Positions 30,235 through 38,609 of a stretch of 64,000 nt of DNA are shown here, in pieces. The notes under the pieces are model-generated. The model ran no database searches, was not told the origin of the DNA, and saw nothing but the letters and a program-made list of their open reading frames with translations. Position 1 is the stretch's first letter. Every line of letters begins with the position of its first letter. The DNA is from Paenibacillus pedocola (lineage in GTDB: Bacteria; Bacillota; Bacilli; Paenibacillales; Paenibacillaceae). The stretch covers positions 2,480,001-2,544,000 of the forward strand of contig NZ_CP134223.1 of assembly GCF_031599675.1 (NCBI RefSeq), given 5' to 3'. The translations under genes were made by a program, and so were the position numbers.

Positions 30235-30942
30235 ATGATTTTGTCATCAATGCGGGATGTAGTATTCGGTTACGGAGAGGAGCCTGTCATCGACGGTCTG
30301 TCACTAGATATTACAGCAGGACAGTTTATCGGGATTACCGGCCCGAACGGGGCAGCGAAGACTACACTGCTAAAGCTGATGCTGGGACTGCTCCGTCCGT
30401 GGAGCGGAATGGTTACCTTAAACAATGAGCTGGCTGCGGATGGCAGGCTTGAGATCGGCTACGTTCCGCAGCAGGTCGCATCCTTCAATGCCGGATTTCC
30501 CAGCAAGGTGATTGAGCTGGTCCGTTCCGGCTGCTACGGCCGGCTGGGGCTGTTCCGGCGCTTCACGCAGGAGCAGGAGGCGCTTGTGGAGAGCTGCCTG
30601 CGGCAGGTTGATATGTGGAATTACCGCGACCGCAGAATCGGCGAATTATCCGGCGGGCAGAAGCAGCGGATCTGCATCGCCCGGGCGCTTGCCCAGCAGC
30701 CGCAGGTGCTGGTGCTGGACGAACCGGCAACGGGTATGGATCTGGAGAGCCGTACCGGCTTCTATGGACTCATGCGTCATTATGTAAATGCGCATGGCCG
30801 GACGGTAATTATGGTCACTCATGGCCTGGAAGAAACAAGCCCCTATCTGGATAGCATCATCAGCCTGGAGCGGAAGGAGCAGGAGGGCTGGACATGTTTA
30901 GTTACGAATTCATGCAGCGCGCATTTTGGGCCGGGGGCCTGA
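30235..30942 (+). CDS. znuC: Zinc ABC transporter ATPase
   Basis: 235 residues. Walker A reads GPNGAAKTTLL, the Ala variant common in zinc importers; signature LSGGQKQRICIARAL and Walker B VLVLDEPATGMD are intact, and the H-loop is VTHGLEE. It powers zinc uptake with the permease whose gene starts inside its last 49 bases. GAAAGGGAGG precedes the ATG. Controlled by the Zur boxes upstream. Confidence 0.93.
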   Translation: MILSSMRDVVFGYGEEPVIDGLSLDITAGQFIGITGPNGAAKTTLLKLMLGLLRPWSGMVTLNNELAADGRLEIGYVPQQVASFNAGFPSKVIELVRSGCYGRLGLFRRFTQEQEALVESCLRQVDMWNYRDRRIGELSGGQKQRICIARALAQQPQVLVLDEPATGMDLESRTGFYGLMRHYVNAHGRTVIMVTHGLEETSPYLDSIISLERKEQEGWTCLVTNSCSAHFGPGA

Positions 30943-31751
30943 TTGGTATAATCGGTCCGCTGCTTGGCGTATATCTGATGCTGCGCCGCCAGGTGCTGAT
31001 GGCTGATACGCTGTCGCATGTATCGCTTGCCGGGGTAGCACTGGGCACGGTGCTGCAGCTGAATCCGGCACTCAGCGGCTTTGCGGTTGCCGTCACCGGC
31101 GGGATCGTCATCGAGCAGCTGCGCCGTTCTTACCGTACATACAGCGAGCTTCCGGTAGCAATCATCATGACTTCGGGGCTGGCGCTAGCGGTTGTACTGA
31201 TGAGCCTGAAGCAGAATCTGAGCAAGAGCTTCAGCTCCTATCTGTTTGGCTCTATCGTCGCCGTCAGTGATATACAGCTAAAGCTTATCGCGGTTGTCGC
31301 AGCCGCCGGATTGCTCTATTTCATCGTTTTACGCAGGCCGCTGTACAGTCTGACCTTTGACGAAGAAACCGCCAGCATAAGCGGTGTGCATACAGGGCTG
31401 CTGTCCTTTTCGTTTGCTGTGCTTACGGGAATGACTGTTGCCGCTGCTATGCCGGTAGTCGGTGTGCTGCTGGTATCCGCGCTGATTGTGCTCCCGGCAT
31501 CGATCGCCCTACGGATCGCTTCCGGTTTCACCACCGCAATACTAATTGCTGTGTCCACAGGGCTGCTTGGAGTTTTCAGCGGTCTGACCGCATCCTATTA
31601 TATCAATACGCCTCCGGGAGGCACGATTGCCCTTATTCTGCTTATATTCCTGCTGACAGCAATCGGGGTTCAGAAGCTGCTCAGGCTGAAGCAGCGACGC
31701 AGCAAATATAGAAGACCTTTGAAGCAACCCGAAATTCATTCCAAACCATAG
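30894..31751 (+). CDS. znuB: Zinc ABC transporter permease
   Basis: 285 residues, eight or nine membrane helices, with the family regions GVYLMLRRQVLMADTLSHVSLAGVALG and the late segment AAAMPVVGVLLVSALIVLPASIALRI. It overlaps znuC by 49 bases in another frame; GGAGGGC lies just upstream of its ATG within znuC. The product forms the channel for zinc. Confidence 0.93.
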   Translation: MFSYEFMQRAFWAGGLIGIIGPLLGVYLMLRRQVLMADTLSHVSLAGVALGTVLQLNPALSGFAVAVTGGIVIEQLRRSYRTYSELPVAIIMTSGLALAVVLMSLKQNLSKSFSSYLFGSIVAVSDIQLKLIAVVAAAGLLYFIVLRRPLYSLTFDEETASISGVHTGLLSFSFAVLTGMTVAAAMPVVGVLLVSALIVLPASIALRIASGFTTAILIAVSTGLLGVFSGLTASYYINTPPGGTIALILLIFLLTAIGVQKLLRLKQRRSKYRRPLKQPEIHSKP

Positions 31752-31784
31752 ATATCATTGAAGAAAAAGGAGCTGTTATCCCTC

Positions 31785-32876
31785 ATGTTTACTTTTCGAA
31801 TCCGTCATCTTGCTGCTTTGTCCCTGTCTGCACTGCTGATTGCCGCCGGCTGCGGCAGCAACAGCAACTCTGCAAATAATGCCGGCAGCACAGGTGCTAA
31901 TGTTAACCCTAACCCTAGCCCACCTATTGTAGAGACCAGCTCTCCTGCGCCGGATAAGCTGAATATTAAAGTCAGCTTCTATCCGCTGTACGAATTCACC
32001 AAGAACATCGTTGGTGATCTAGCCGATGTAGAGACGCTGGTGCCTGCCGGAATCGAGCCGCATGACTGGGAGCCGACCGCCCGGGACATGGCGGCAATTA
32101 ACGATGCCGATGTGCTCGTCTACAATGGAGCGGGCATGGAGGCCTGGGCTGAGCAGGTGCTGGACAGTGCCTCCGGCAGCAAACTGATCACCGTGGAAGC
32201 CAGCAAAGGGCTGGAGATTATGGAGGGCACTGGGGAGGAAGAGGCTCATGCCGAAGGAGAAGCGGATGACCATGATCATGCCGACGAAGATCATGAACAT
32301 GCGGATGAAGCTCATGCCGAAGAAGAACCAGGCCATGATCACCACCATGGAGGACTTGATCCCCATGTCTGGCTGGCTCCTGCCCTGGCAATCAAAGAGG
32401 TCCGTACCATTGAAGCTGCGTTGTCTGCTGCTTCTCCTGAGAACGCCGCTGCATTCCATACGAATGCAGACAGCTATGTCGCTAAGCTGGAACAGCTTGA
32501 TCAGGACTTCAAAGACGGACTGGCGGGTACGAAGCGAACGGATTTCATTACCCAGCATGCCGCTTTCGGGTATCTTGCTAAGGAGTATGGCTTAACGCAA
32601 GTGCCAATTGCCGGCCTGTCGCCGGAACAGGAGCCTTCCGCCGCCCAAATGGCTGAGATCGTTGAGTTTGCGAAGGCGCATGACGTAAAGACGATCTTTT
32701 TTGAAACCCTCGTCTCCTCCAGTGTTGCCGATACGATCGCCCAGGAAATTGGAGCCAAAGCGGCTGTGCTGAATCCGATTGAAGGCTTAACCGATGAGGA
32801 CCGCAGCAATAAACTGGACTATGTGGCGATTATGCGCCAGAATCTTGAAGCACTGAAGGCAGCGTTGAATGAATAG
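31785..32876 (+). CDS. znuA: Zinc-binding lipoprotein of the ABC transporter
   Basis: 363 residues from the ATG at 31785, with AAAAAGGAG about 12 bases upstream. The signal peptide ends in LLIAAGC, so Cys23 is lipidated. The cluster A-I fold shows KVSFYPLYEFTKNIVGD, GIEPHDWEPT (zinc His) and GGLDPHVWLAP (zinc His). Between them, near 150-190, lies a His/Asp/Glu-rich loop (DDHDHADEDHEHADEAH and GHDHHH), typical of zinc-specific members. It captures zinc outside the membrane. Confidence 0.94.
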   Translation: MFTFRIRHLAALSLSALLIAAGCGSNSNSANNAGSTGANVNPNPSPPIVETSSPAPDKLNIKVSFYPLYEFTKNIVGDLADVETLVPAGIEPHDWEPTARDMAAINDADVLVYNGAGMEAWAEQVLDSASGSKLITVEASKGLEIMEGTGEEEAHAEGEADDHDHADEDHEHADEAHAEEEPGHDHHHGGLDPHVWLAPALAIKEVRTIEAALSAASPENAAAFHTNADSYVAKLEQLDQDFKDGLAGTKRTDFITQHAAFGYLAKEYGLTQVPIAGLSPEQEPSAAQMAEIVEFAKAHDVKTIFFETLVSSSVADTIAQEIGAKAAVLNPIEGLTDEDRSNKLDYVAIMRQNLEALKAALNE

Positions 32877-32915
32877 GCAATTTACTATTTGAACTAGGAA
32901 AGGCGGATGCCCATC

Positions 32916-33185
32916 ATGGCAAAGAAATCCAAAGTAGTGAAGGAGCTTAAGCGAAAGGAACTGGTCGCCAAATACGCGGATAAACGAAGAGAACTGAAGG
33001 CGAAGGGGGATTATGCGGCACTGCAGAAGCTGCCGCGCGATTCCTCGGCCACCCGGCAAAAGAACAGATGCGTAGTCTCCGGCAGACCCCGAGGCTATCT
33101 AAGCAAATATAAGGTTTCGCGGATCGTCTTCCGGGACTTGGCGCTGAAAGGGCACATTCCCGGCGTCACCAAATCAAGCTGGTAG
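32916..33185 (+). CDS. rpsN: Ribosomal protein S14, zinc-independent paralogue
   Basis: 89 residues from the ATG at 32916 ([17 protein letters not shown]); an ATG nine bases earlier is too close to the ribosome site. It is the long S14 form without the CxxC pairs of the ~61-residue zinc form; only one Cys is present ([15 protein letters not shown]). Bacillus makes the equivalent protein when zinc is short. It is the last gene of the znu operon. Confidence 0.93.
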   Translation: MAKKSKVVKELKRKELVAKYADKRRELKAKGDYAALQKLPRDSSATRQKNRCVVSGRPRGYLSKYKVSRIVFRDLALKGHIPGVTKSSW

Positions 33186-33217
33186 CTGAATGTATGGTTC
33201 CTTTCATATGAATTAAC

Positions 33218-33260
33218 AAGAACGGCCAATGTCCCGGAATACCGGACCGGCCGTTCTTTG
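33218..33260 (+). terminator. Terminator of the znu-rpsN operon
   Basis: AAGAACGGCC and GGCCGTTCTT arms around an inner CCGG/CCGG pairing, then TTTG. Confidence 0.75.
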
Positions 33261-33355
33261 CTGTGCGTTTAAGCTTTGCATGAATTACTCCGGTCAATTA
33301 AGATAAACAACAACGCAGCACACGGTGTACAAACTCTGCAAAAGGGGGAAGAGCA

Positions 33356-33982
33356 ATGCCGGAATACTGGAGCGGGCGGTTTGCCCGTGAAGGCATGATT
33401 TGGGGGAGGGAGCCCAGCCCCTCAGCGGAGTGGGCCAAAGAGAAGTTTCAGGAAGCAGGGCTGAGCTCTGTCCTGGTTCCCGGTGCGGGCTATGGACGCA
33501 ACAGCAAGGTATTCTCAGCCGCATTTACTACCTACGGGATCGAATTAAGCACCGAGGCCCTGGAGCTTGCTGCAGCATGGGACCCGGACACTATCTTCAT
33601 CGCCGGTTCTGCGCTGGAACCGCAGCTGAATACCCAGGTTGATGCCGTCTACTGCTACGATGTGCTTCATTTGTTTCTGGAAGAGGAGCGGAAGCAGCTG
33701 ATTGCTGCAAGTCTTGCCCAGCTGCGTACCGGAGGGCTGCTTTATTTCACAAGTTTCTCCGATGAAGACTGTACTAACGGCTGCGGCAGACGGCTTGAAC
33801 CGGGGACTTATGAATACAAGCCAGGGAAATATGCCCACTTTTTCAGTGAAGCCGATTTAAGAAGTCATTTCTCCGGGACAGAGATTCTTCAGACCGGATC
33901 ATTCCCTGAGAAGCTGCAGAGTGAACAGGGAGGAATCCACGAATACATACTGAGATCTATTGTTGCGCGTAAAATAAACTGA
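33356..33982 (+). CDS. Class I SAM-dependent methyltransferase
   Basis: 208 residues. Motif I VLVPGAGYGRNSKVF replaces the usual GxGxG with GAGYG, and GIELSTEAL is the acidic strand-2 end. DAVYCYDVLHLFLEEER and GLLYFTSFSDEDC follow, as in thiopurine/tellurite-type methyltransferases. AAAAGGGGGAAGAGCA precedes the ATG. The substrate is unknown and the gene stands alone between two terminators. Confidence 0.8.
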   Translation: MPEYWSGRFAREGMIWGREPSPSAEWAKEKFQEAGLSSVLVPGAGYGRNSKVFSAAFTTYGIELSTEALELAAAWDPDTIFIAGSALEPQLNTQVDAVYCYDVLHLFLEEERKQLIAASLAQLRTGGLLYFTSFSDEDCTNGCGRRLEPGTYEYKPGKYAHFFSEADLRSHFSGTEILQTGSFPEKLQSEQGGIHEYILRSIVARKIN

Positions 33983-34000
33983 AGCTCATCAGACGTCAAT

Positions 34001-34030
34001 AGGCCCTTCTTTTATATAAAGAAGGGCCTT
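34001..34030. terminator. Hairpin between convergent genes
   Basis: AGGCCCTTCTTTTATATAAA is followed by GAAGGGCCTT; the perfect stem can stop both directions, though the T run is short. Confidence 0.7.
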
Positions 34031-34085
34031 AAGTATAGTTGGAACCAGGTTGTTGGGGATTGTTCATGTAAGACTTCGTGCCCGC

Positions 34086-34670
34086 CTATCTCAAATCGCA
34101 GTCAGCGAACAGAATATTCCGCGGAATACGGAAGAAGCTTTCAGCTTTTTCCTGCAGGGCCAAGGTTGGAAGATGGCATTGATGCAGCCATTTGCGGAAT
34201 GTGCCGGGATGTACACCGATCCAGACGCTGACATCGGTTACAGAGAAATCATACACCATGCATAGCCCTGTCAAAATCACATTGTTCTGAGGTGAGTGGG
34301 CAAGTGTTCTTTTCATAAAACGTGAAGGTGTAGGCTGGCATACAATTGGACTTTGCCGCAGGAGAGCTTCATTGAACAAGATATGGGACGGATAGCCTAG
34401 CAGGCGGCAGACCTTCTCCAGATTGTTCCTGGAAGGGATGCGTCCTTCGTACACCCAGGCGCTCACACTGCGCGAGGATACGGCGAGCTCTTCCGCAAGC
34501 TTGGATAATTTAATGTCCTTGGCCATCAGGATAGCAAGCAGAACGCGGTTGCGGATCTGGCTGCGTTTGGGCCTTCTGAACCGTTTGACCCGTACGCCTT
34601 GTCCAAGATATTTGCGGTTGATCAGAGACCAGGCCTGGATTTTATGAGATTCTTGTTGATTCTTAGGCAT
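34086..34670 (-). CDS. Tandem helix-turn-helix DNA-binding protein
   Basis: 194 residues with a basic N-terminus (VRVKRFRRPKRSQIRNR). It has two XRE-like HTH units: residues about 43-100 (IKLSKLAEELAVSSRSVSAW, then PSRNNLEKVCRLLGY) and about 130-190 (FSVTDVSVWIGVHPGTFRKW, then LQEKAESFFRIP). The two halves share the layout HTH, then a helix ending in LLGYPSHILF or FRIPRNILF, suggesting internal duplication. No ligand domain is seen. The target is unknown and the neighbours give no clue. Confidence 0.75.
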   Translation of the reverse strand: MPKNQQESHKIQAWSLINRKYLGQGVRVKRFRRPKRSQIRNRVLLAILMAKDIKLSKLAEELAVSSRSVSAWVYEGRIPSRNNLEKVCRLLGYPSHILFNEALLRQSPIVCQPTPSRFMKRTLAHSPQNNVILTGLCMVYDFSVTDVSVWIGVHPGTFRKWLHQCHLPTLALQEKAESFFRIPRNILFADCDLR

Positions 34671-34832
34671 ACTTCCTCCGAATTTTTAACGTTATACTAC
34701 AATACTTTCGGGTACGCTGCAATGGTTAATGCTGTAATTGCTGACATGAGGTTTAAGTTTCTTTCAGAAGTCTTGCCGTTATGATATATTTTTACTAAAC
34801 AAATTACAAATCCAGGGCAGGGAGCGAAATAG

Positions 34833-35120
34833 ATGATTAAGCATATCGTATTTTTCAAATTAAAAGACCGGTCACCGGAAAGTATCGCTGCTACAGTAGC
34901 AGTTCTGCAGAATATGGAAGGGAAGATCCCCCAGCTGATTTCCATTGAGGTTGGAACCGATGTCGTTCGTTCGGAGCGTTCTTTTGACATTGCACTGGTT
35001 ACTGTAGTTGCATCACTGGAGGATTTGCAGGCATATCAGGTGCACCCCGCCCATAAGGAAGTAATAGCGCACATCAACGAAGTCAAGGAAGTGTCCTACG
35101 CCGTAGACTACGAAATTTAA
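34833..35120 (+). CDS. Dabb-family (stress-responsive A/B barrel) protein
   Basis: 95 residues with the typical start MIKHIVFFKLKD and the C-terminal HPAHKEVIAHINEV, matching the small dimeric alpha-beta barrel family. GGCAGGGAGCG precedes the ATG. Its enzymatic role, if any, is unknown. Confidence 0.88.
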   Translation: MIKHIVFFKLKDRSPESIAATVAVLQNMEGKIPQLISIEVGTDVVRSERSFDIALVTVVASLEDLQAYQVHPAHKEVIAHINEVKEVSYAVDYEI

Positions 35121-35172
35121 GGCTGCCGGGAGCGGCAGGAGTTCCCATTCTATTCCGGAAGCGGTGATGTAA

Positions 35173-35283
35173 ATGCGTGAGCTTGAGTATCCGATGGAAG
35201 CGTTAACCTACCTGATCGTTTTTCTGGCCGCCTGCTTCACCATGCTGTTCTGGCTGAAACGCCGCGGTAAGCGCGGCAAATAA
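35173..35283 (+). CDS. Short membrane peptide, unknown
   Basis: 36 residues: MRELEYPMEALTYLIVFLAA, then CFTMLFWLKRRGKRGK. One membrane helix with an acidic head and a strongly basic tail, so the tail should face the cytoplasm. The ribosome site (GGTGAT) is weak. Placed 52 bases after the Dabb gene and 50 before the HepT-like gene. I do not recognise it. Confidence 0.5.
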   Translation: MRELEYPMEALTYLIVFLAACFTMLFWLKRRGKRGK

Positions 35284-35333
35284 ATTCTTAATCGTTGTAG
35301 TTCATTTTTACCACCAGACTTGGAGGGTCAGCT

Positions 35334-35774
35334 GTGTACTATGTTAACCGGAAGCAAATTGAAAATATACTGGGACAGATTCCCGATATCGGGACCGGTC
35401 TGCGGGGCGCTGCGGATTCCTGGGATGGAAGTATTGTCATGGGTCTGGTGCAGGAACGCTGCCTGCATTTGGCGATAGAGGTCGTTACCGACGTTGGGAG
35501 CTGTCTTATCGACGGGTTCATTATGCGTGATGCCGGTAGCTATGAAGATATCATCTCGATTATTCATGAGGAGAAGGTGCTTGGAGACAGCGGGATCTAC
35601 GATGTGCTCATTAGCCTGGTAGCGCTCCGTAAGCCGCTCGTGCAGGATTATTATTCCTGGGATCGCAGCGCGCTGCATCCGTTGACGAATGTGCTTCCAG
35701 GCGTTCTGGAGCGTTTTGCCGCAGAGGTGCACCGGTATCTGGATCAGGAGCTGGGAGCGGAGCTGCCGGTTTGA
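35334..35774 (+). CDS. HepT-like (DUF86, YutE) protein lacking the motif His
   Basis: 146 residues from a GTG at 35334 with GGAGGG 6 bases upstream. The four-helix HEPN layout is seen in IENILGQIPDIGTGL, ERCLHLAIEVVTDVGSCLIDGF and VLISLVALRKPLVQDYYSWD. The HepT RNase motif is Rx4HxY; here it reads RKPLVQDY, with Gln in place of His, so nuclease activity is doubtful. No MntA-type nucleotidyltransferase antitoxin is adjacent. It resembles the stand-alone YutE of Bacillus. Confidence 0.78.
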   Translation: MYYVNRKQIENILGQIPDIGTGLRGAADSWDGSIVMGLVQERCLHLAIEVVTDVGSCLIDGFIMRDAGSYEDIISIIHEEKVLGDSGIYDVLISLVALRKPLVQDYYSWDRSALHPLTNVLPGVLERFAAEVHRYLDQELGAELPV

Positions 35775-35843
35775 ATAGAGGGTGACCAGCAGACCGAAGG
35801 GCATTACACGGACGACAGCCGTAAGGAGAGGAGGTTCCAGAAC

Positions 35844-36515
35844 ATGAAGAAGGGTCAGGAGAGCGGATCGACAAGACGCAATATAATGACGCTGCTCAAA
35901 ATGAAAGGGCCGCTGACCATCGGCGCGCTGGCGGAAGAGCTCGGGATTACCGAGATGGGCGTAAGGCGACATGTGCTGCAGCTGGAGCAGGAATCGCTGG
36001 CCAAGACCAAGGTAGTACGCCAGGCGATGGGCAGGCCCTTGCATGTATATTCGCTGACCGAGCGGGCAGAAGAGCATTTTCCCAAAACGTATCATAATCT
36101 GGCCCTGGAGCTGCTGCGGGAGCTCGATCATAACAACGGGGTGGAGGCTGTGAATGTGTTGTTTGAAGGCCGGCGGAGGCGGATGCTTGCCCAATATACC
36201 CCGATGATGGAGAACCGTAATTTGGAGGAGCGGGTAGCCGAGCTATCCTCGATCCAGAACTCCGGGGGGTATATGGCGGAATGGAGCAAGGGGGAAGACG
36301 GCTCATATGTGATGCGGGAATATAATTGTCCCATCCGCCAGGTTGCTACCCAATACCGCAAAGCCTGCCAATGCGAACAGAGTCTTTTTGAGGAGCTGCT
36401 CGGGGCTAAGGTAACACGCACGGAATGTATGGCGGAAGGCGGACAATGCTGCCGGTATGCCATCACTCCTAACCCAACAAACAGACAGGACAATCCTTCT
36501 GAAAAAACTTCCTAA
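35844..36515 (+). CDS. SufR-like iron-sulfur transcriptional regulator
   Basis: 223 residues. The N-terminal winged helix is RRNIMTLLKMKGPLTIGALAEELGITEMGVRRHVLQLEQE. The C-terminal third holds a Cys cluster: NCPIRQVATQYRKACQC gives Cx12C as in SufR, then ECMAEGGQCC. These could hold an Fe-S cluster sensed by the regulator. GGAGAGGAGG precedes the ATG region. No suf genes are in the window, so the target set is unknown. Confidence 0.72.
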   Translation: MKKGQESGSTRRNIMTLLKMKGPLTIGALAEELGITEMGVRRHVLQLEQESLAKTKVVRQAMGRPLHVYSLTERAEEHFPKTYHNLALELLRELDHNNGVEAVNVLFEGRRRRMLAQYTPMMENRNLEERVAELSSIQNSGGYMAEWSKGEDGSYVMREYNCPIRQVATQYRKACQCEQSLFEELLGAKVTRTECMAEGGQCCRYAITPNPTNRQDNPSEKTS

Positions 36516-36614
36516 AGTAATCACAGGACAAACTCTCTTCGCTTATGATATAGCAGAACTAGGCGATAGCCCGGATGGCCGGGCAGATGCACTTTGAATC
36601 CAAAGGAGAGATGG

Positions 36615-37094
36615 ATGATGAAAAAGGATAGCAAAAGCTTGCTGTGGGGAATTCTGGCGGGTAGCGTAGTGGGTTCAGTGACGGCGCTGCTGTTCGCACC
36701 CAAGCCGGGAAAAGAACTGCGCAAGGATATTGTTGACGGAACGAATGGCGCGATTGATAAAGTACAGGAAATTGCCGTCCAGGCAGGGGATAAAGGATCG
36801 GAGCTGTACGGAAAAGCCAAGGACGCGGTAGAGTCTGTGGTGAGTGAAGTGAAGGAATGGAGCAAGCAGTATACCCATACTGATACGGAAGAGGAGCTTG
36901 CCGTGGTCAGCGGAATCGCCGCAGAAGAAGCTCCGGTAAGCTTGGACGAAACCGAAACAGCAGAAATTATTGCCGCAGCCATTGAGGATGCCCAGGATGT
37001 GGCGGATGCCGGTATCGGTGAAGCCGCAGACAGCGCGGAAGCTGTTGTGGATGAAGATGGTGCAGCGGACGCAGACAAAGACGGTATTGTCTAA
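36615..37094 (+). CDS. YtxH-domain protein with acidic tail
   Basis: 159 residues from the ATG at 36615; AAAGGAGA lies 7 bases before it (an upstream TTG at 36594 has no site). One N-terminal helix (SLLWGILAGSVVGSVTALLFAPKPGKELR) is the YtxH signature. A helical region follows, and the last ~60 residues are very acidic and rich in Ala (DGAADADKDGIV end). YtxH proteins are linked to general stress in Bacillus; the function is not known. Confidence 0.85.
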   Translation: MMKKDSKSLLWGILAGSVVGSVTALLFAPKPGKELRKDIVDGTNGAIDKVQEIAVQAGDKGSELYGKAKDAVESVVSEVKEWSKQYTHTDTEEELAVVSGIAAEEAPVSLDETETAEIIAAAIEDAQDVADAGIGEAADSAEAVVDEDGAADADKDGIV

Positions 37095-37157
37095 ATTTAT
37101 TTTGCAGCCCGAGTAATTAGTGAAAGCTGAATTTATAAGGCTCTAGCAGGCATATAG

Positions 37158-37192
37158 CCGCTTTCCGCGCTTCCGGCGGGAGGCGGTTTTTT
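37158..37192 (+). terminator. Terminator after the YtxH gene
   Basis: CCGCTTTCCGC pairs fully (with wobble pairs) with GCGGGAGGCGG, then six T. Confidence 0.85.
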
Positions 37193-37315
37193 CAATACTT
37201 CCTTGAATTGGGGCCATAAAAAGAGTAATATCTGCAATTGGGGCTCAAAGTCAGGTACACTTTGTTTTGACCTTACATAAGCTACACAAAACAAGTTAAA
37301 GGAAGCGGTGTGTTC

Positions 37316-38122
37316 GTGCAGCAAGCTATAGCTATACTAGACTCAGGTGTGGGGGGACTTACGGTAGTCAAAGAAGTAATGAGACAGCTCCCTAGGGAGA
37401 AAATCATTTATTTTGGAGATACTGCCCGTGCCCCATACGGACCCCGTTCAACCGAAGAAGTGAAATTGTTCACTGAACAGATTGTGGACTATTTAATTCA
37501 ATTTAATCCTAAAATGATTGTAATTGCCTGCAACACCGCAACAGCGGCAGCGCTGGACTATATCTCCGCCAAGGTGTCCATACCGGTGATCGGAGTCATC
37601 CATCCCGGTGCCCGCGCCGCCATCAGTGCTACCAAAACAGGCCGGGTCGGTGTCATCGGCACCATCGGAACGATTAAGAGCGGGGCTTATACAGCGGCGC
37701 TGAAGCAGCTTTCCCCGTTTGTCGAGGTGGTCAGCCAGGCTTGTCCGGCGCTTGTCCCTTTCGTGGAGCAAGGTATGTTCCGCTCGGAGGAAAGCCATAT
37801 CGCAGTGGCTGAATCGCTCAACGGAATCAAATACGAACCCATCGATACTATGATTCTCGGCTGCACACATTATCCGTTTCTGGTAGAGCCGATAGGCAAA
37901 GTAATGGGGCCGGGAGTGAAGCTGATCAGCTCGGCGGATGAGACCGCGCGGGAAATTAGCACCATTCTCTACCAGAAAGGCCAGCTCGCCAAGGGGGATG
38001 AGACCCCGATTCACCAATTTTTCTGCAGCGGAGATGCCGAAATGTTCCAGCGGATCGCCCGCGACTGGCTTGGTGAGCAGCTTAAACGCACGCCTGTCGT
38101 CTGGCAGGTATCCTCGTTGTAG
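37316..38122 (+). CDS. murI: Glutamate racemase
   Basis: 268 residues from a GTG at 37316; AAAGGAAG is about 9 bases upstream, while the GTG at 37310 is too close. AILDSGVGGLTVVKEVM, YFGDTARAPYGPRS, the catalytic Cys in VIACNTATA and the second Cys in ILGCTHYPFL are all intact. It makes D-glutamate for peptidoglycan. A single gene with two hairpins after it. Confidence 0.95.
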   Translation: MQQAIAILDSGVGGLTVVKEVMRQLPREKIIYFGDTARAPYGPRSTEEVKLFTEQIVDYLIQFNPKMIVIACNTATAAALDYISAKVSIPVIGVIHPGARAAISATKTGRVGVIGTIGTIKSGAYTAALKQLSPFVEVVSQACPALVPFVEQGMFRSEESHIAVAESLNGIKYEPIDTMILGCTHYPFLVEPIGKVMGPGVKLISSADETAREISTILYQKGQLAKGDETPIHQFFCSGDAEMFQRIARDWLGEQLKRTPVVWQVSSL

Positions 38123-38146
38123 ATTTACTGTGGTGAGATGAATAGG

Positions 38147-38205
38147 GACAAACCCCCTGCATTGGGTTTGTCCAAGAAACCGGGAGTGTTGCTCCCGGTT
38201 TTTTT
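38147..38205 (+). terminator. Two hairpins after murI, second is a terminator
   Basis: First hairpin: GGACAAACCC (38147-38156) with GGGTTTGTCC (38164-38173). Second: AACCGGGAG (38178-38186) with CTCCCGGTT (38192-38200), then a T run. The first shares its arms with the palindrome at 17259. Confidence 0.85.
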
Positions 38206-38609
38206 ATATATTAGTCGTGTATGCTACTTGAAAATGTGAATCGCCCGGAGAGTGGTGTGAGGTGTTCAAATAGAGAGCCTCAGGAAAGGGGGGAGTAGCT
38301 CGGGATCCGCCGTACGGCGTAGTCAGACAAACGCGGAATTTAGAGGTAAGGTCCCGTTGAATTTGACGTAAATGAGCAAAATGGTGAGATCAAAGGGAAA
38401 AGTCCCGTTGGATTTTACATCCCTTGTTGGGCCTCATGAATGCCAACATCGCAATATTTGTATGCGGTTACATTTTTTCGTGCGGTCAGGCACGGGCAAG
38501 CTCTTTTCGTTCATGCAGGGCGGTAGGGGCAGCATACAATAAGGTGAGGCTGTGTCCCGAAGTCTTGTAGGGGATGACGGCAACTAGAGGGTTTGAGAGG
38601 ATGAGACAT
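38206..38609. repeat. Gene-free stretch with an imperfect direct repeat
   Basis: About 400 bases with no convincing ORF. TCCCGTTGAATTTGACGT at 38352 recurs as TCCCGTTGGATTTTACAT at 38403, a 51-base period, with AAGGGA-type flanks. A CGCCGTACGGCG inverted repeat lies near 38310. It may be a family of intergenic repeats, but no third copy is in the window. The promoter of the next gene is not clear. Confidence 0.45.

Noticed and set aside
35328..36194. 288-residue minus-strand ORF over the HepT-like and SufR-like genes
   Set aside because: It spans two supported genes and their gap with no start signal; likely a chance open frame.
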